Origin: Olsenella uli
Lineage (GTDB): Bacteria > Actinomycetota > Coriobacteriia > Coriobacteriales > Atopobiaceae
Assembly: GCF_016899935.1 (NCBI RefSeq)
Contig: NZ_JACJJK010000002.1
Coordinates: 209,635 to 273,634 of the forward strand
DNA: 64,000 nucleotides
Direction of reading: 5' to 3'
Position numbers and translations under genes: made by a program. Shown piece by piece: positions 32,117-39,525 of the stretch (positions within the stretch are counted from its first letter, which is position 1; every line of letters begins with the position of its first letter). The notes under the pieces are model-generated. The model ran no database searches. It saw only the letters and a program-made list of their open reading frames with translations, and was not told the DNA's origin.

Positions 32117-32746
32117 CTACGACCACCTCTGCGTGACGGCGCCCGAGGGCACGCCGACCCGTCCGCCGCTGGCGAGAAACGCGTCAAGCGCGGAGAGCCC
32201 TGCGGCGAGGCGATCGGTCACGTGCTGCATGTGGTTGCCGGGACCGAGCGCCACATCCACTCTGCATCCATGCGCGCGGAGGATCTCCGCGCAGGCGGCG
32301 AGGTCCTCCTCGACGTGGCGAAACGGCAGTCCCGCGCGCTTCTCCTTCCTCCCCACCGAGAAGTACGCGGAGCGCCCGGCGCAGTCCGGCGCGTTCGCGC
32401 GCAGCCACTCGACCCAGCCCTCGTACCAGACCGAGCCCGAGAGGCACGCGCAGGCCGCAAGCTGCGGCTCGCGCGCGAACGCGTAGAGCGCAAAGAGGCC
32501 GCCGAGCGAATAGCCGCAGATGGCATGGGGCCCGGGCGCCCCGTTGAGCGTCTCGGCGAGCGAGGCGAGCGTCTCGTCCGCCTGGCCGCCAAAGTCCTTC
32601 TCGCCCGGACGCAGGGCAGGCGCGGGCCACGGCGTGAGCGCGTCGCCCCAGTCTTCCACCGGCACGCTCACCACGCGCGACCGCAACCCCGCCGACGCCG
32701 CAGCCACATCCATCGGATGCTCCGGCGAGTCTATGACGTAGATCAA
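32117..32746 (-). CDS. Alpha/beta-hydrolase esterase (enterochelin esterase-like)
   Basis: The nucleophile elbow is CGYSLGGLFALYA and a C-terminal His lies in GNHMQHV, with LSGSVWYEGW after the elbow, as in esterase D/Fes-like hydrolases. The TTG at 32746 was chosen because AAAGGGGG lies five bases upstream; an ATG at 32779 would add 11 residues and overlap the broken nuclease gene. The substrate is unknown; acylated carbohydrates or siderophore-type esters are known for the wider family. Confidence 0.78.
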   Translation of the reverse strand: MIYVIDSPEHPMDVAAASAGLRSRVVSVPVEDWGDALTPWPAPALRPGEKDFGGQADETLASLAETLNGAPGPHAICGYSLGGLFALYAFAREPQLAACACLSGSVWYEGWVEWLRANAPDCAGRSAYFSVGRKEKRAGLPFRHVEEDLAACAEILRAHGCRVDVALGPGNHMQHVTDRLAAGLSALDAFLASGGRVGVPSGAVTQRWS

Positions 32747-32759
32747 GCGACCCCCTTTG

Positions 32760-33803
32760 TCAGTCCGTTCCTCCCTCATCGAGCGCTCGGTACTCCGCGC
32801 TCAGCTCGAGCGCTAGCTCCTCCTTGGAGGGCAGGTGCGAGAGATACTTGGCAGCGAATATCTGTGTGTTGTCCTCGGGGAGAGTGTACTCGACGAGCGA
32901 GTCGCTCTTGTCGGCGCAGAGCACGATGCCCACGGGTGGGTTGTCCCCCTCGTTCATGAGCTCGCGCGTGTAGTAGTTTACGTACATCTGCATCTGCCCG
33001 AGGTCCTGATGCGTGAGGTCTCCCGTCTTGAGGTCAATGAGCACAAAGCAGCGCATGAGATAGTTGTAGAGGACGAGATCGATGAAGAAGTGGCGCCCGT
33101 CCATGGTAATGCGCTTCTGACGCGCCTCAAACGTGAAGCCGCGGCCGAGCTCCAACAGAAAGCGCTGGAGATGCGAGATGAGCGCGGACTCGACGTCCGT
33201 CTCGCGGAACTTCTCGTCTTGAGAGATGCCAAGGAACTCAAGCACGTACGGGTCCCGAATGATGTCCTCGGGCCGCCTGGGCGTCTCCTTCTCAAAGACC
33301 TCCGAGGCGACGGCCTCCTTGTCTCAGCTTGCGAGCAGGCGCTCGCGGAACAGGGTATTGATCTGTCGCTCGAGCTGGCGCGTGCTCCAGTTGTTCCTGG
33401 TGCACTCGTTCATATACCACATGCGCGCCTCAGGGTCCGCAACGCGAGAAAGGCGCCGGTAGTGCGTCCAGCTCAATTCGTGACGCAGTGCGTCACGAAT
33501 CGGGAACGCAAGGTAGAACCGTCGCATGTACCTCAGGTTGGACTCGTCAAAACCCTTGCCAAAGTCCTTCGTAAGCCGCCTGGAGAGCTCCCTCAGCAGC
33601 GCCTCGCCATACTCCGCGCGCTCCTCCCCACCCTGCTGCTCCACGATGCTGCGGCCAATCTCCCAGTACGCCTCCACCATCGCAAAGTTGACTGCCGTGT
33701 ACGCCCGGCGCCGCGCGGCGTCCAGCACGTCGGAGACGTGCTCGTAGAAGCCCTCCGGCATGATCTCCGATGCTGCCAGACCGCTCTTCTCGCCCATGCC
33801 CAT
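32760..33803 (-). pseudogene. DUF1016/YhcG-type PDDEXK nuclease gene interrupted by an in-frame TGA
   Basis: The N-terminal half (33803 to 33327) is a DUF1016_N domain (AYTAVNFAMVEAYWEIGRSIVEQQ, RYMRRFYLAFP, LSWTHYRRL). It stops at a TGA at 33326-33324, after LFRERLLAS. Reading straight on in the same frame gives DKEAVASEVFEKE and PEDIIRDPYVLEFLG, then the PDDEXK nuclease domain (GRHFFIDLVLYNY, FVLIDLKTGDL). One base change would restore the gene, so a recent nonsense mutation is the simplest reading. YhcG-like proteins are tied to phage defence and DNA processing. The C-terminal half could still be made from GTG at 33245. Confidence 0.85.
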
Positions 33804-33937
33804 ACGCCCTCCGATTGATGGAACCTACCATGCAAGAAGACTATCTGGAGGACCGGACACAAATTGCGCCTTGCATCAGACGCCGAGGGCGGCAGCCAGA
33901 TGGCCGCCGCCCTCGTGTGGGGTGACATGTGAACAGG

Positions 33938-34468
33938 CTAGAACGTCACCTTGAGGACGGGCGCGCCGGCCTCGACCTTCTCGCTGTAGCCCGCCGTGAG
34001 CTCGACGTCCGCCAGCTCGTCGGAGTTGGAGATGGCGAGAACCACGCAGTCCTGGTAGCCCGCCTCGGAGATGACCTTGCGGTCCATCTTGATGAGCGGC
34101 TGGCCCGCCACCACGCGGTCGCCCTCGGACACGAAGGTGGTGAAGCCCTTGCCCTTGAGGTTGACGGTGTTCACGCCCACGTGGACGAGCACCTCGGCGC
34201 CGCCGTCGGACTTGATGCTCACGGCGTGGCTCATCGCGCTGGCGACCCAGCCGCTCGCCGGAGCATACACGACGTCGCCGTCCGGCCAGAGCGCGCAGCC
34301 CTTGCCCAGGACCTCGGTGCTGAACACCTTGTCGGGCACGTCGGTCATGCGGATGACGCGACCGGAGACCGGCGCATAGCCGATGCCGGGCTGGGCGTCG
34401 ATTGCGATGCTGGCGGGCGGCTCGACGGCCGGGGCATCCTTCTTGGTGAACTTGTCGAACAGTGCCAT
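33938..34468 (-). CDS. PTS glucose-type IIA component (Crr-like)
   Basis: This 176-residue EIIA-Glc protein has the active-site His in VLVHVGVNTV and the conserved GDVVYAPASGWVAS and PLIKMDRKVI segments. The N-terminal 15 residues include an amphipathic stretch (LFDKFTKK) like that of EIIA-Glc. It accepts phosphate from HPr and passes it to a IIBC partner not encoded nearby; it can also mediate inducer exclusion. It is monocistronic, with GGAGAGGAGCCCCC before the ATG. Confidence 0.93.
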   Translation of the reverse strand: MALFDKFTKKDAPAVEPPASIAIDAQPGIGYAPVSGRVIRMTDVPDKVFSTEVLGKGCALWPDGDVVYAPASGWVASAMSHAVSIKSDGGAEVLVHVGVNTVNLKGKGFTTFVSEGDRVVAGQPLIKMDRKVISEAGYQDCVVLAISNSDELADVELTAGYSEKVEAGAPVLKVTF

Positions 34469-34569
34469 GGGGGCTCCTCTCCTCCAACGAACGTCGAGGC
34501 AATGATAGCGTGACGGAGCCGCATATGCCCTATGATGGATGCAGGTCGACCGCTTTTCTCGGAGGTCTC

Positions 34570-34827
34570 ATGGACATCCTCTCCATCGTGTTTGGCGTGC
34601 TCGCGCTGGTCACGGCGTTCACGCCGCTCATCTGGCTGCAGGTCGTGGGCGGGTTCGTGGGCATCGCCGGCATCGTGCTCGCGCGGAAGGCGAAGAAGGC
34701 CGACTACCGCAAGAGCCTCACCACGGCGATCGGGATGCTGTGCTCCATAACGGGCGCGCTGCTGTGCTTTCTCACGCCGGTGCTCTCGGCCGTGAGCAAC
34801 ATCGCACTGTTTTTCATGACTCGCTAG
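34570..34827 (+). CDS. Small two-helix membrane protein, function unknown
   Basis: This 85-residue protein has hydrophobic segments at about residues 3-38 and 50-80, separated by RKAKKADYRK, whose positive charges predict a cytoplasmic loop. GGAGG sits five bases before the ATG at 34570. The layout resembles small DUF4190-like or DUF6142-like proteins, but I cannot assign a family. Confidence 0.6.
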   Translation: MDILSIVFGVLALVTAFTPLIWLQVVGGFVGIAGIVLARKAKKADYRKSLTTAIGMLCSITGALLCFLTPVLSAVSNIALFFMTR

Positions 34828-34842
34828 GCGCCCGGCTGGGTA

Positions 34843-34875
34843 TCTCTATAGGTAACGTCATGTCACCTATAGAGA
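34843..34875. promoter_or_regulatory. Inverted repeat overlapping the flavodoxin RBS
   Basis: TCTCTATAGGT (34843-34853) and its exact complement ACCTATAGAGA (34865-34875) flank 11 bases. The right arm overlaps the GAGAGGA ribosome binding site of the flavodoxin gene. It may be an operator, or an RNA hairpin hiding the RBS. Confidence 0.55.
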
Positions 34876-34885
34876 GGACTTTCCC

Positions 34886-35353
34886 ATGAGCGCCCTTGTC
34901 GCCTACTTCTCCGCAACCGGGACCACCGCCCGCGTCGCCCGCACGCTGGCGGAGACCGTCGGCGCCGACCTCTTTGAGATCAGGCCCGAGCAGCCCTACA
35001 CCGCCGCCGACCTCAACTGGAACGACCGCCGCAGCCGCAGCTCGCGCGAGATGGCCGACGAGAAGTGCCGTCCTGCCGTCGCGGGCGACGCGCCCGACAT
35101 GGGCCGCTACGACACCGTGTTTCTCGGCTTCCCGATCTGGTGGTACGTGGAGCCGCGCATCATCGACACGTTCCTAGAGGCGCACGACTTTGCCGGCAAG
35201 ACCATCGTGCCATTTGCCACGAGCGGTGGGTCGGGCCTGGGGCGCGCGCCGGAGCGCGTGGCCGCGCTCGCCCCGGGCGCCACGGTCACGGAGGGACGGC
35301 TGCTCAACGGCCCCCTGAGCACCGACGACCTCCGCGCCTGGGCACTTGCCTAA
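34886..35353 (+). CDS. Flavodoxin
   Basis: This 155-residue protein has an FMN phosphate loop (VAYFSATGTTARVA) and FLGFPIWWYVEPRI, which supplies aromatic stacking residues. The C-terminal ATSGGSGLGRAPERVAAL matches short flavodoxins of the flavodoxin_4 group. It carries electrons for anaerobic reductions. Its TAA stop lies inside a palindrome shared with the next intergenic gap. A Nim-like flavoprotein gene follows by 44 bases, so a joint redox role is likely. Confidence 0.9.
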   Translation: MSALVAYFSATGTTARVARTLAETVGADLFEIRPEQPYTAADLNWNDRRSRSSREMADEKCRPAVAGDAPDMGRYDTVFLGFPIWWYVEPRIIDTFLEAHDFAGKTIVPFATSGGSGLGRAPERVAALAPGATVTEGRLLNGPLSTDDLRAWALA

Positions 35354-35378
35354 AAGGGGTCAGACCCCTTTTTAGCAA
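35346..35378. repeat. Stop-codon-associated palindrome (copy 5)
   Basis: TTGCCTAAAAGGGGTC and GACCCCTTTTTAGCAA flank a single A, with two mismatched pairs in the outer arm. The flavodoxin TAA (35351-35353) lies in the left arm. The core is identical to that of the copy after the transporter ATPase. Confidence 0.75.
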
Positions 35379-35397
35379 CTTTTGCGAAAGGAGCTCC

Positions 35398-35895
35398 ATG
35401 AGACCCATGCGCCGAAGCAGGCAGCAGCTCAGCGAGGCCGCGTGCCGCGAGATCCTCGCCCGGGGCCGCGAGTGCGTGCTCGCGCTCGCGGCGAGCGACG
35501 CCACGGACGGCTTCCCATACGCCGTACCAGTGAACTACGCCCTGCACGAGGACTCCGACGGCACCCCTCATCTGCTTATCCACTGCGCACCCGTCGGCGC
35601 CAAGCTCGACGCCATCGCCGCCGATCCGCGCGTGAGCGCCTGCGTGGTTGCGCAGGCGGACGTGGTGCCCGAGAAGTACACCACGTATTTCCGCAGCGTC
35701 ATCGCCTTCGGACGGGCGCGCCTCGTCACCGATGACGCGACACGCCGCGCCGCCCTGCTCGCCCTTGCGAACAAATACTGCGCGGAGCTCCCCGCAGACC
35801 GGACCGAGATCGAGATCGCCCGCTTCCCGCACGTCACGATCATCGACGTGACGCTGGAGCACGTCGCCGGCAAGCAGTGCGTCGAGCTTCTGTGA
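35398..35895 (+). CDS. Pyridoxamine 5'-phosphate oxidase-fold flavoprotein (NimA-like)
   Basis: This 165-residue split-barrel protein has a CVLALAASDATDGFPYAVPVNYAL FMN-binding strand, seen here from residue 24, and LLIHCAPVGAKLDAIAADPRVSACVV. YFRSVIAFGRARLV follows, as in the NimA/YhhS-like family. Some relatives reduce 5-nitroimidazoles to amines and give metronidazole resistance; many simply bind FMN or haem. GAAAGGAGCTCC precedes the ATG at 35398. Its position after a flavodoxin gene fits a small redox operon. Confidence 0.82.
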   Translation: MRPMRRSRQQLSEAACREILARGRECVLALAASDATDGFPYAVPVNYALHEDSDGTPHLLIHCAPVGAKLDAIAADPRVSACVVAQADVVPEKYTTYFRSVIAFGRARLVTDDATRRAALLALANKYCAELPADRTEIEIARFPHVTIIDVTLEHVAGKQCVELL

Positions 35896-35904
35896 GACTT
35901 GCCT

Positions 35905-35940
35905 AAATGTGCCCAAAGGGCCGGACCTCTTTGGGCATTT
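35905..35940 (+). terminator. Terminator hairpin after the Nim-like gene
   Basis: GCCCAAAG (35911-35918) pairs with CTTTGGGC (35929-35936), extended by AAAT and ATTT at the ends. The T-rich 3' side fits an intrinsic terminator. The core (GGGCCGGACCT) is a diverged version of the stop-codon palindrome family. Confidence 0.65.
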
Positions 35941-35942
35941 AT

Positions 35943-35971
35943 GTTAGGATGCCAATTGTTTGCATGCTAAC
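35943..35971. promoter_or_regulatory. Candidate MarR operator
   Basis: GTTAGGATGC (35943-35952) and GCATGCTAAC (35962-35971) form an inverted repeat with one mismatch and a nine-base spacer, 21 bases upstream of the MarR start codon. Autoregulation of the marR-yczE operon is the likely role. Confidence 0.6.
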
Positions 35972-35991
35972 AGATAGCCATCGGAGGGCGC

Positions 35992-36429
35992 GTGGAGCTT
36001 GACACGATCCATCACCAGCTGCTACTGGCGTTCAGCCGATCAAACCACGCCATGACCTCGCGCATCCGCGCGTTCGGCCTCATGCCGGGCCAGCCCAAGG
36101 TCCTCGAGTTCGTGGCGGAGAACGAGGGCTGTCTGCAGCGCGACATCGCCCGTGCCTGCGCCATGGATCGCGCCACGACGACCGGCCTGCTCGCGCGCAT
36201 GGAGGAGACGGGGCTCGTCGAGCGCCGTCCCAAGGCGGGCGACCGCCGTGCGCTGGAAGTCTGGCTCACCGACGCCGGTTGGGCCGCAGCGGAGCGCGTG
36301 GCCGTCTGTGGAGCCGAGGTCGACGCCATCGCTCACGCGAACATGACACCAAACGAGCGCGAAACGCTCTCCAGGCTGCTCGCGCGCGTCATCGACAACT
36401 TTGCGGCAGAAGAGGAGAAGAACGCATGA
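35992..36429 (+). CDS. MarR family transcriptional regulator
   Basis: This 145-residue protein has GCLQRDIARACAMDRATTTGLLARMEETGLVERR as the winged HTH, divided here by the domain turn, and DRRALEVWLTDAGW as the wing. The N-terminal MTSRIRAFGLMPGQPKVL is the usual dimer helix plus first strand. The GTG at 35992 follows CGGAGGG. Its TGA overlaps the ATG of the membrane protein gene, so the regulator and transporter-like protein are co-translated. Confidence 0.9.
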   Translation: MELDTIHHQLLLAFSRSNHAMTSRIRAFGLMPGQPKVLEFVAENEGCLQRDIARACAMDRATTTGLLARMEETGLVERRPKAGDRRALEVWLTDAGWAAAERVAVCGAEVDAIAHANMTPNERETLSRLLARVIDNFAAEEEKNA

Positions 36430-37115
36430 GCGAGCTGGCAGCACGGTTTGGACTCGACGTTTCGAGGGAGGAGGCCGGCCGGGTCGCCCTGCGCTATCTC
36501 TGCTTTGTCGCGGGCCTGCTCATCAACTCGTTTGGCATCGCCTTCATCACCAAGGCCGCGCTCGGCACCTCGCCGGTCTCGAGCATCCCCTACGTGCTCG
36601 ACCTCGCCTTCGTGCCCACCTTCGGCGAGACGACCTTTGCGCTCAACATGGTCTACATCGTGGCGCAGGTCGCGCTTCTGCGGCGCGACTTCGAGCCGGT
36701 CCAGCTGCTGCAGGTCGTGGCGAACCTCGTCTTCAGCGCGTTCATCGACGTGAGCATGGGCCTGCTCTCCTGGCTCGCGCCCGTGGGGCTACCCGCACAA
36801 TTGGCATCGCTCGCACTCGGCTGCTGCATCCTGGGCTTCGGGCTCTCCGTCGAGGTGGCGCCGAGCGTCATTGTCGTGCCCGGCGAGGGCATCGTCCGCG
36901 CGATCGCTGGAAAGCTGGGCTGCCCGTTCGGCACGTGCAAGCTCTGCTTCGACGCCACGCTCGTGCTCATTGCCTGCGGGCTTTCTCTGCTGTTTTTTGG
37001 CTACCTCAACGGCCTGGGCGTGGGCACCGTGATCTCCGCGCTCGCCGTGGGCCCCATCGTGAACCTCATCAACGCTCGCCTGCCGCTCATCCGCGCGATT
37101 CGCTCCCTCTGCTGA
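36426..37115 (+). CDS. YczE/YitT-like integral membrane protein
   Basis: This 229-residue protein has about five to six helices, including GLLINSFGIAFITKAALGTSPVSSIPYVL, the conserved first repeat of the YczE family, and VVPGEGIVRAIAGKLG before the last helices. B. subtilis YczE influences bacillaene or surfactin production; a transport function is suspected but unproven. It is translationally coupled to the MarR gene, which likely controls it in response to a small ligand. Confidence 0.82.
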   Translation: MSELAARFGLDVSREEAGRVALRYLCFVAGLLINSFGIAFITKAALGTSPVSSIPYVLDLAFVPTFGETTFALNMVYIVAQVALLRRDFEPVQLLQVVANLVFSAFIDVSMGLLSWLAPVGLPAQLASLALGCCILGFGLSVEVAPSVIVVPGEGIVRAIAGKLGCPFGTCKLCFDATLVLIACGLSLLFFGYLNGLGVGTVISALAVGPIVNLINARLPLIRAIRSLC

Positions 37116-37117
37116 GC

Positions 37118-37152
37118 AACCTGCCAAAGGGGTCTGACCCCTTTGGCAGGTT
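37118..37152. repeat. Palindrome between convergent genes (copy 6), probable bidirectional terminator
   Basis: AACCTGCCAAAGGGGTC, a single T, and GACCCCTTTGGCAGGTT form a perfect 35-base palindrome, three bases after the yczE stop and eight bases before the yeiH stop. The core matches copies 1, 2 and 5 but the outer arm is entirely different and still fully complementary. Confidence 0.8.
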
Positions 37153-37159
37153 TGGCAGC

Positions 37160-38194
37160 TTACCAGATGCCCAGCACGTGCTGCATGCCCAGGCTCACCG
37201 CGGCGATGGCCACCCAGCAGGCCAGGCCCATCAGGATGGGCTTGCCGCCCGTGCGCACGAGCTTCACGACGTTGGTGTTGAAGCCGATGGCCGCCATCGC
37301 CATGACGATGAGGAACTTCGACAGCTCCTTGATGGGCGCCGTGACCGCCGCGGGCAGCGAGAAGACCGTGGTCACCACGCTCGCCAGCACAAAGAAGACG
37401 ATGAACGTGGGGAACGCGCGACGCAGGCTGAAGGTGTTTCTCGCCTCCCCGCCTGCGCGACGGGCCTGCCGCACCTGCCAGAACGCGAGCGCCAGCGTGA
37501 TGGGAATAATCGCGAGCGTGCGCGTGAGCTTGACAATCGTGGCCGCGTCGAGCGTGTTGGCGCCGGGATGCATGCCGTCCCACGCGGCCGCAGCGGCAGT
37601 GACGGAGGAGGTGTCGTTCACCGCGGTGCCCGCGAAGAGGCCAAAGCCCTCGTTCGTGAGCCCGAGGATGCCGCCGAGCGTGGGAAAGACCAGCGCCGCG
37701 ATCACGTTGAACAGAAAGATCACGCTGATGGACTGGGCGATCTCCTCGTCATCGGCATCGATCACGGGTGCCGTGGCCGCGATGGCCGAGCCGCCGCAGA
37801 TCGAGGAGCCCACGCCGATGAGCGTTGAGATCTTCCCGGGGATCTTGAGCGCGCGGCACAGCACGAAGGCCACCACGAGCGACGTGACGATCGTGGAGAC
37901 GATGATGGGCAGTGACGTCATGCCCACCTGCGCGATCTGCGCCAGGTTGAGGCCAAACCCGAGCAGGATGACGGCCCACTGGAGCACCTTCTTTGACGTG
38001 AACTTGATGCCGGCCGCAAGCGGCGCGCCCTTCTCGGCCGGCACCACCAGGGCCAGCGCCATACCCAGGAGGATGGCAAAGACCGGGCCGCCCACGACCT
38101 CAAACCGCTTGCCCAGGAGCCACGCCGGCACGGCAATGACCAGCGCAAACAGCGCTCCCCTCCACAGCTTTCCAAAGTCCTTGACGAGCTCCAT
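37160..38194 (-). CDS. YeiH/UPF0324 family putative sulfate exporter
   Basis: This 344-residue polytopic protein has about ten helices. It carries the family motifs [17 protein letters not shown] ([19 protein letters not shown]), [14 protein letters not shown] and [10 protein letters not shown] near the C-terminus. In E. coli yeiH lies beside the LysR gene yeiE, and the same pairing is seen here with the divergent LysR gene. Family members are annotated as sulfate exporters; sulfite or taurine-derived sulfonate handling has been proposed. Confidence 0.88.
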   Translation of the reverse strand: MELVKDFGKLWRGALFALVIAVPAWLLGKRFEVVGGPVFAILLGMALALVVPAEKGAPLAAGIKFTSKKVLQWAVILLGFGLNLAQIAQVGMTSLPIIVSTIVTSLVVAFVLCRALKIPGKISTLIGVGSSICGGSAIAATAPVIDADDEEIAQSISVIFLFNVIAALVFPTLGGILGLTNEGFGLFAGTAVNDTSSVTAAAAAWDGMHPGANTLDAATIVKLTRTLAIIPITLALAFWQVRQARRAGGEARNTFSLRRAFPTFIVFFVLASVVTTVFSLPAAVTAPIKELSKFLIVMAMAAIGFNTNVVKLVRTGGKPILMGLACWVAIAAVSLGMQHVLGIW

Positions 38195-38266
38195 GCGTCC
38201 GCCCTTCTCGAGCCACTCCGTTCCAGAAGAGACTACCGCCGGATGTTATAATTAAATACAGCCAGT

Positions 38267-38286
38267 TGCTTATAGATTCATAAGCA
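38267..38286. promoter_or_regulatory. LysR-type operator
   Basis: TGCTTAT-6-ATAAGCA is a perfect inverted repeat containing the T-N11-A LysR box, 20 bases before the lysR start. It sits in the AT-rich gap shared with the divergent yeiH gene. Confidence 0.6.
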
Positions 38287-38305
38287 TTTACCGATAAGGA
38301 CGCGG

Positions 38306-39205
38306 ATGCTCGACTATCGCACGCACACGTTCCTGGCCGTCTGCCGCACGGGCAGCCTCACGCGGGCCGCCGCAGAGCTCCATGTGACCCAGCCGGCGGT
38401 CTCGCAGCACATACGTCAGCTCGAGCGGCACTACGGCTGCCGGCTGTTCACCAAGACGGGGCGCGGCGTGGAGCCGACGGCGGCGGGCAAGCTGCTCCGC
38501 CGGGAGCTCGGCGCGATGGAGAACGACGAGAGACGCCTGCGCGCGGAGCTCGACGCACTCGGGGGCGAGAAGAACGTGCGCCCGCCGCTGCGCCTAGGCT
38601 GCACGCGCACCGTGGGCGACTTCGTGGCTCCGCGCATCCTGGCGGGCCATCTGCATCGCCATCCAAACGAGCAGCTGCTCATGCGCGTGGGCAACACGGC
38701 CGAGCTCGTGGGGCTGCTCGACCGGGGGGAAGTCGACCTCGCGCTGGTGGAGGGGTCCTTCGACCGGGCGTCGTTCGAGAGCGAGACGTTCTCGCGCGAG
38801 CCGTTCGTGGCGGTGGCGGCCGCGGGCACACGACCCGCAAGCGTCGCCGACCTGCTGGAGATGTGCCTGGTCCTGCGCGAGAAGGGGTCGGGCACACGCG
38901 AGATCCTGGAGCGGCATCTCGCGGCACGCGACCTTGCCGTGGGGGACTTCGCCGGCGTCATCGAGCTCGCGAGCATCCCCGCCATCAAGGCCTGCGTGGC
39001 CGCAGGGGCCGGCGTGAGCTTCCTCTACCGCGTGGCGGTCGAGGACGAGCTGGATGCGGGCACGCTGGTCGACGTCACGCCGGCGGACTTAGCCGTAGAG
39101 CACGACTTCTCCCTCATCTGGCAGCGCGGCAGCCGCTACGCCCCGCGCTGGCGCGCGCTGCTCGACGAGTGGCGTGGGCAGGAGACGGGGCGGGCGCCCG
39201 CCTAG
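38306..39205 (+). CDS. LysR family transcriptional regulator
   Basis: This 299-residue protein has an N-terminal HTH (FLAVCRTGSLTRAAAELHVTQPAVSQHIRQLE, the standard LysR pattern read across residues 8-39). A periplasmic-binding-like effector domain follows (LRLGCTRTVGDFVAPRILAGHL, SIPAIKACVAAGAGVSFLYR). The divergent position to the yeiH homologue matches the yeiE-yeiH arrangement in enterobacteria. It probably activates yeiH in response to a sulfur compound. Confidence 0.9.
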   Translation: MLDYRTHTFLAVCRTGSLTRAAAELHVTQPAVSQHIRQLERHYGCRLFTKTGRGVEPTAAGKLLRRELGAMENDERRLRAELDALGGEKNVRPPLRLGCTRTVGDFVAPRILAGHLHRHPNEQLLMRVGNTAELVGLLDRGEVDLALVEGSFDRASFESETFSREPFVAVAAAGTRPASVADLLEMCLVLREKGSGTREILERHLAARDLAVGDFAGVIELASIPAIKACVAAGAGVSFLYRVAVEDELDAGTLVDVTPADLAVEHDFSLIWQRGSRYAPRWRALLDEWRGQETGRAPA

Positions 39206-39211
39206 CCTGCA

Positions 39212-39236
39212 ACCAAAGGGGTCGGGTCCCTTTGGT
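39212..39236. repeat. GGGGTCGGGTCCC palindrome (copy 7)
   Basis: ACCAAAGGG (39212-39220) pairs with CCCTTTGGT (39228-39236), seven bases after the lysR stop. The centre GTCGGGT is a diverged version of the GTCTGAC core. Confidence 0.65.
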
Positions 39237-39255
39237 GGCCCCCTCTGGCCAGACA

Positions 39256-39323
39256 CCGAGACGGAGGAATCACGGAAAATCGGGCCCTCAGGGCGCCTCT
39301 TTTCCGTAGTTCCTCCGTCTCGG
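39256..39323. repeat. Long two-part hairpin repeat
   Basis: CCGAGACGGAGGAA (39256-39269) pairs exactly with TTCCTCCGTCTCGG (39310-39323). CGGAAAA (39273-39279) pairs with TTTTCCG (39300-39306), with three unpaired bases on each side. The remaining 39324-39466 stretch shows no gene or obvious signal. The element is unlike the stop-codon family and could be a small non-autonomous mobile repeat or a structured RNA. Confidence 0.7.
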
Positions 39324-39466
39324 CGAAAGGTCGCTTGACCGAGCGGCAAGCGACGGCACCTCGGGCGCGCATGGCCGAGAAGAGCGTGCCCGCCTCACCC
39401 GTGCCGTCCCATTGCCCACATCCCGTTCACGGGGCAGAGCGGGTATCGCATCGCAGCAAACAAAGC

Positions 39467-39498
39467 GGGGCGGGCGCCCGTTTCCAGGCGCCCGCCCC
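39467..39498 (-). terminator. Terminator of the surface protein gene
   Basis: GGGGCGGGCGCC (39467-39478) pairs with GGCGCCCGCCCC (39487-39498). On the minus strand the stem is followed by CTTTGTTT, a good intrinsic terminator for the gene ending at 39526. Confidence 0.75.
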
Positions 39499-39525
39499 GC
39501 GCTCAGCCAAGCAGCGGGCTCGTTC

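Noticed and set aside
33324..33326. Selenocysteine or programmed readthrough at the DUF1016 TGA
   Set aside because: The family has no known selenocysteine there and no SECIS-like element was recognised; a nonsense mutation is simpler.
33880..33916. Hairpin CGAGGGCGGC/GCCGCCCTCG after the PTS IIA gene as an intrinsic terminator
   Set aside because: The stem is good but no T-run follows on the minus strand, so it was not listed as a terminator.
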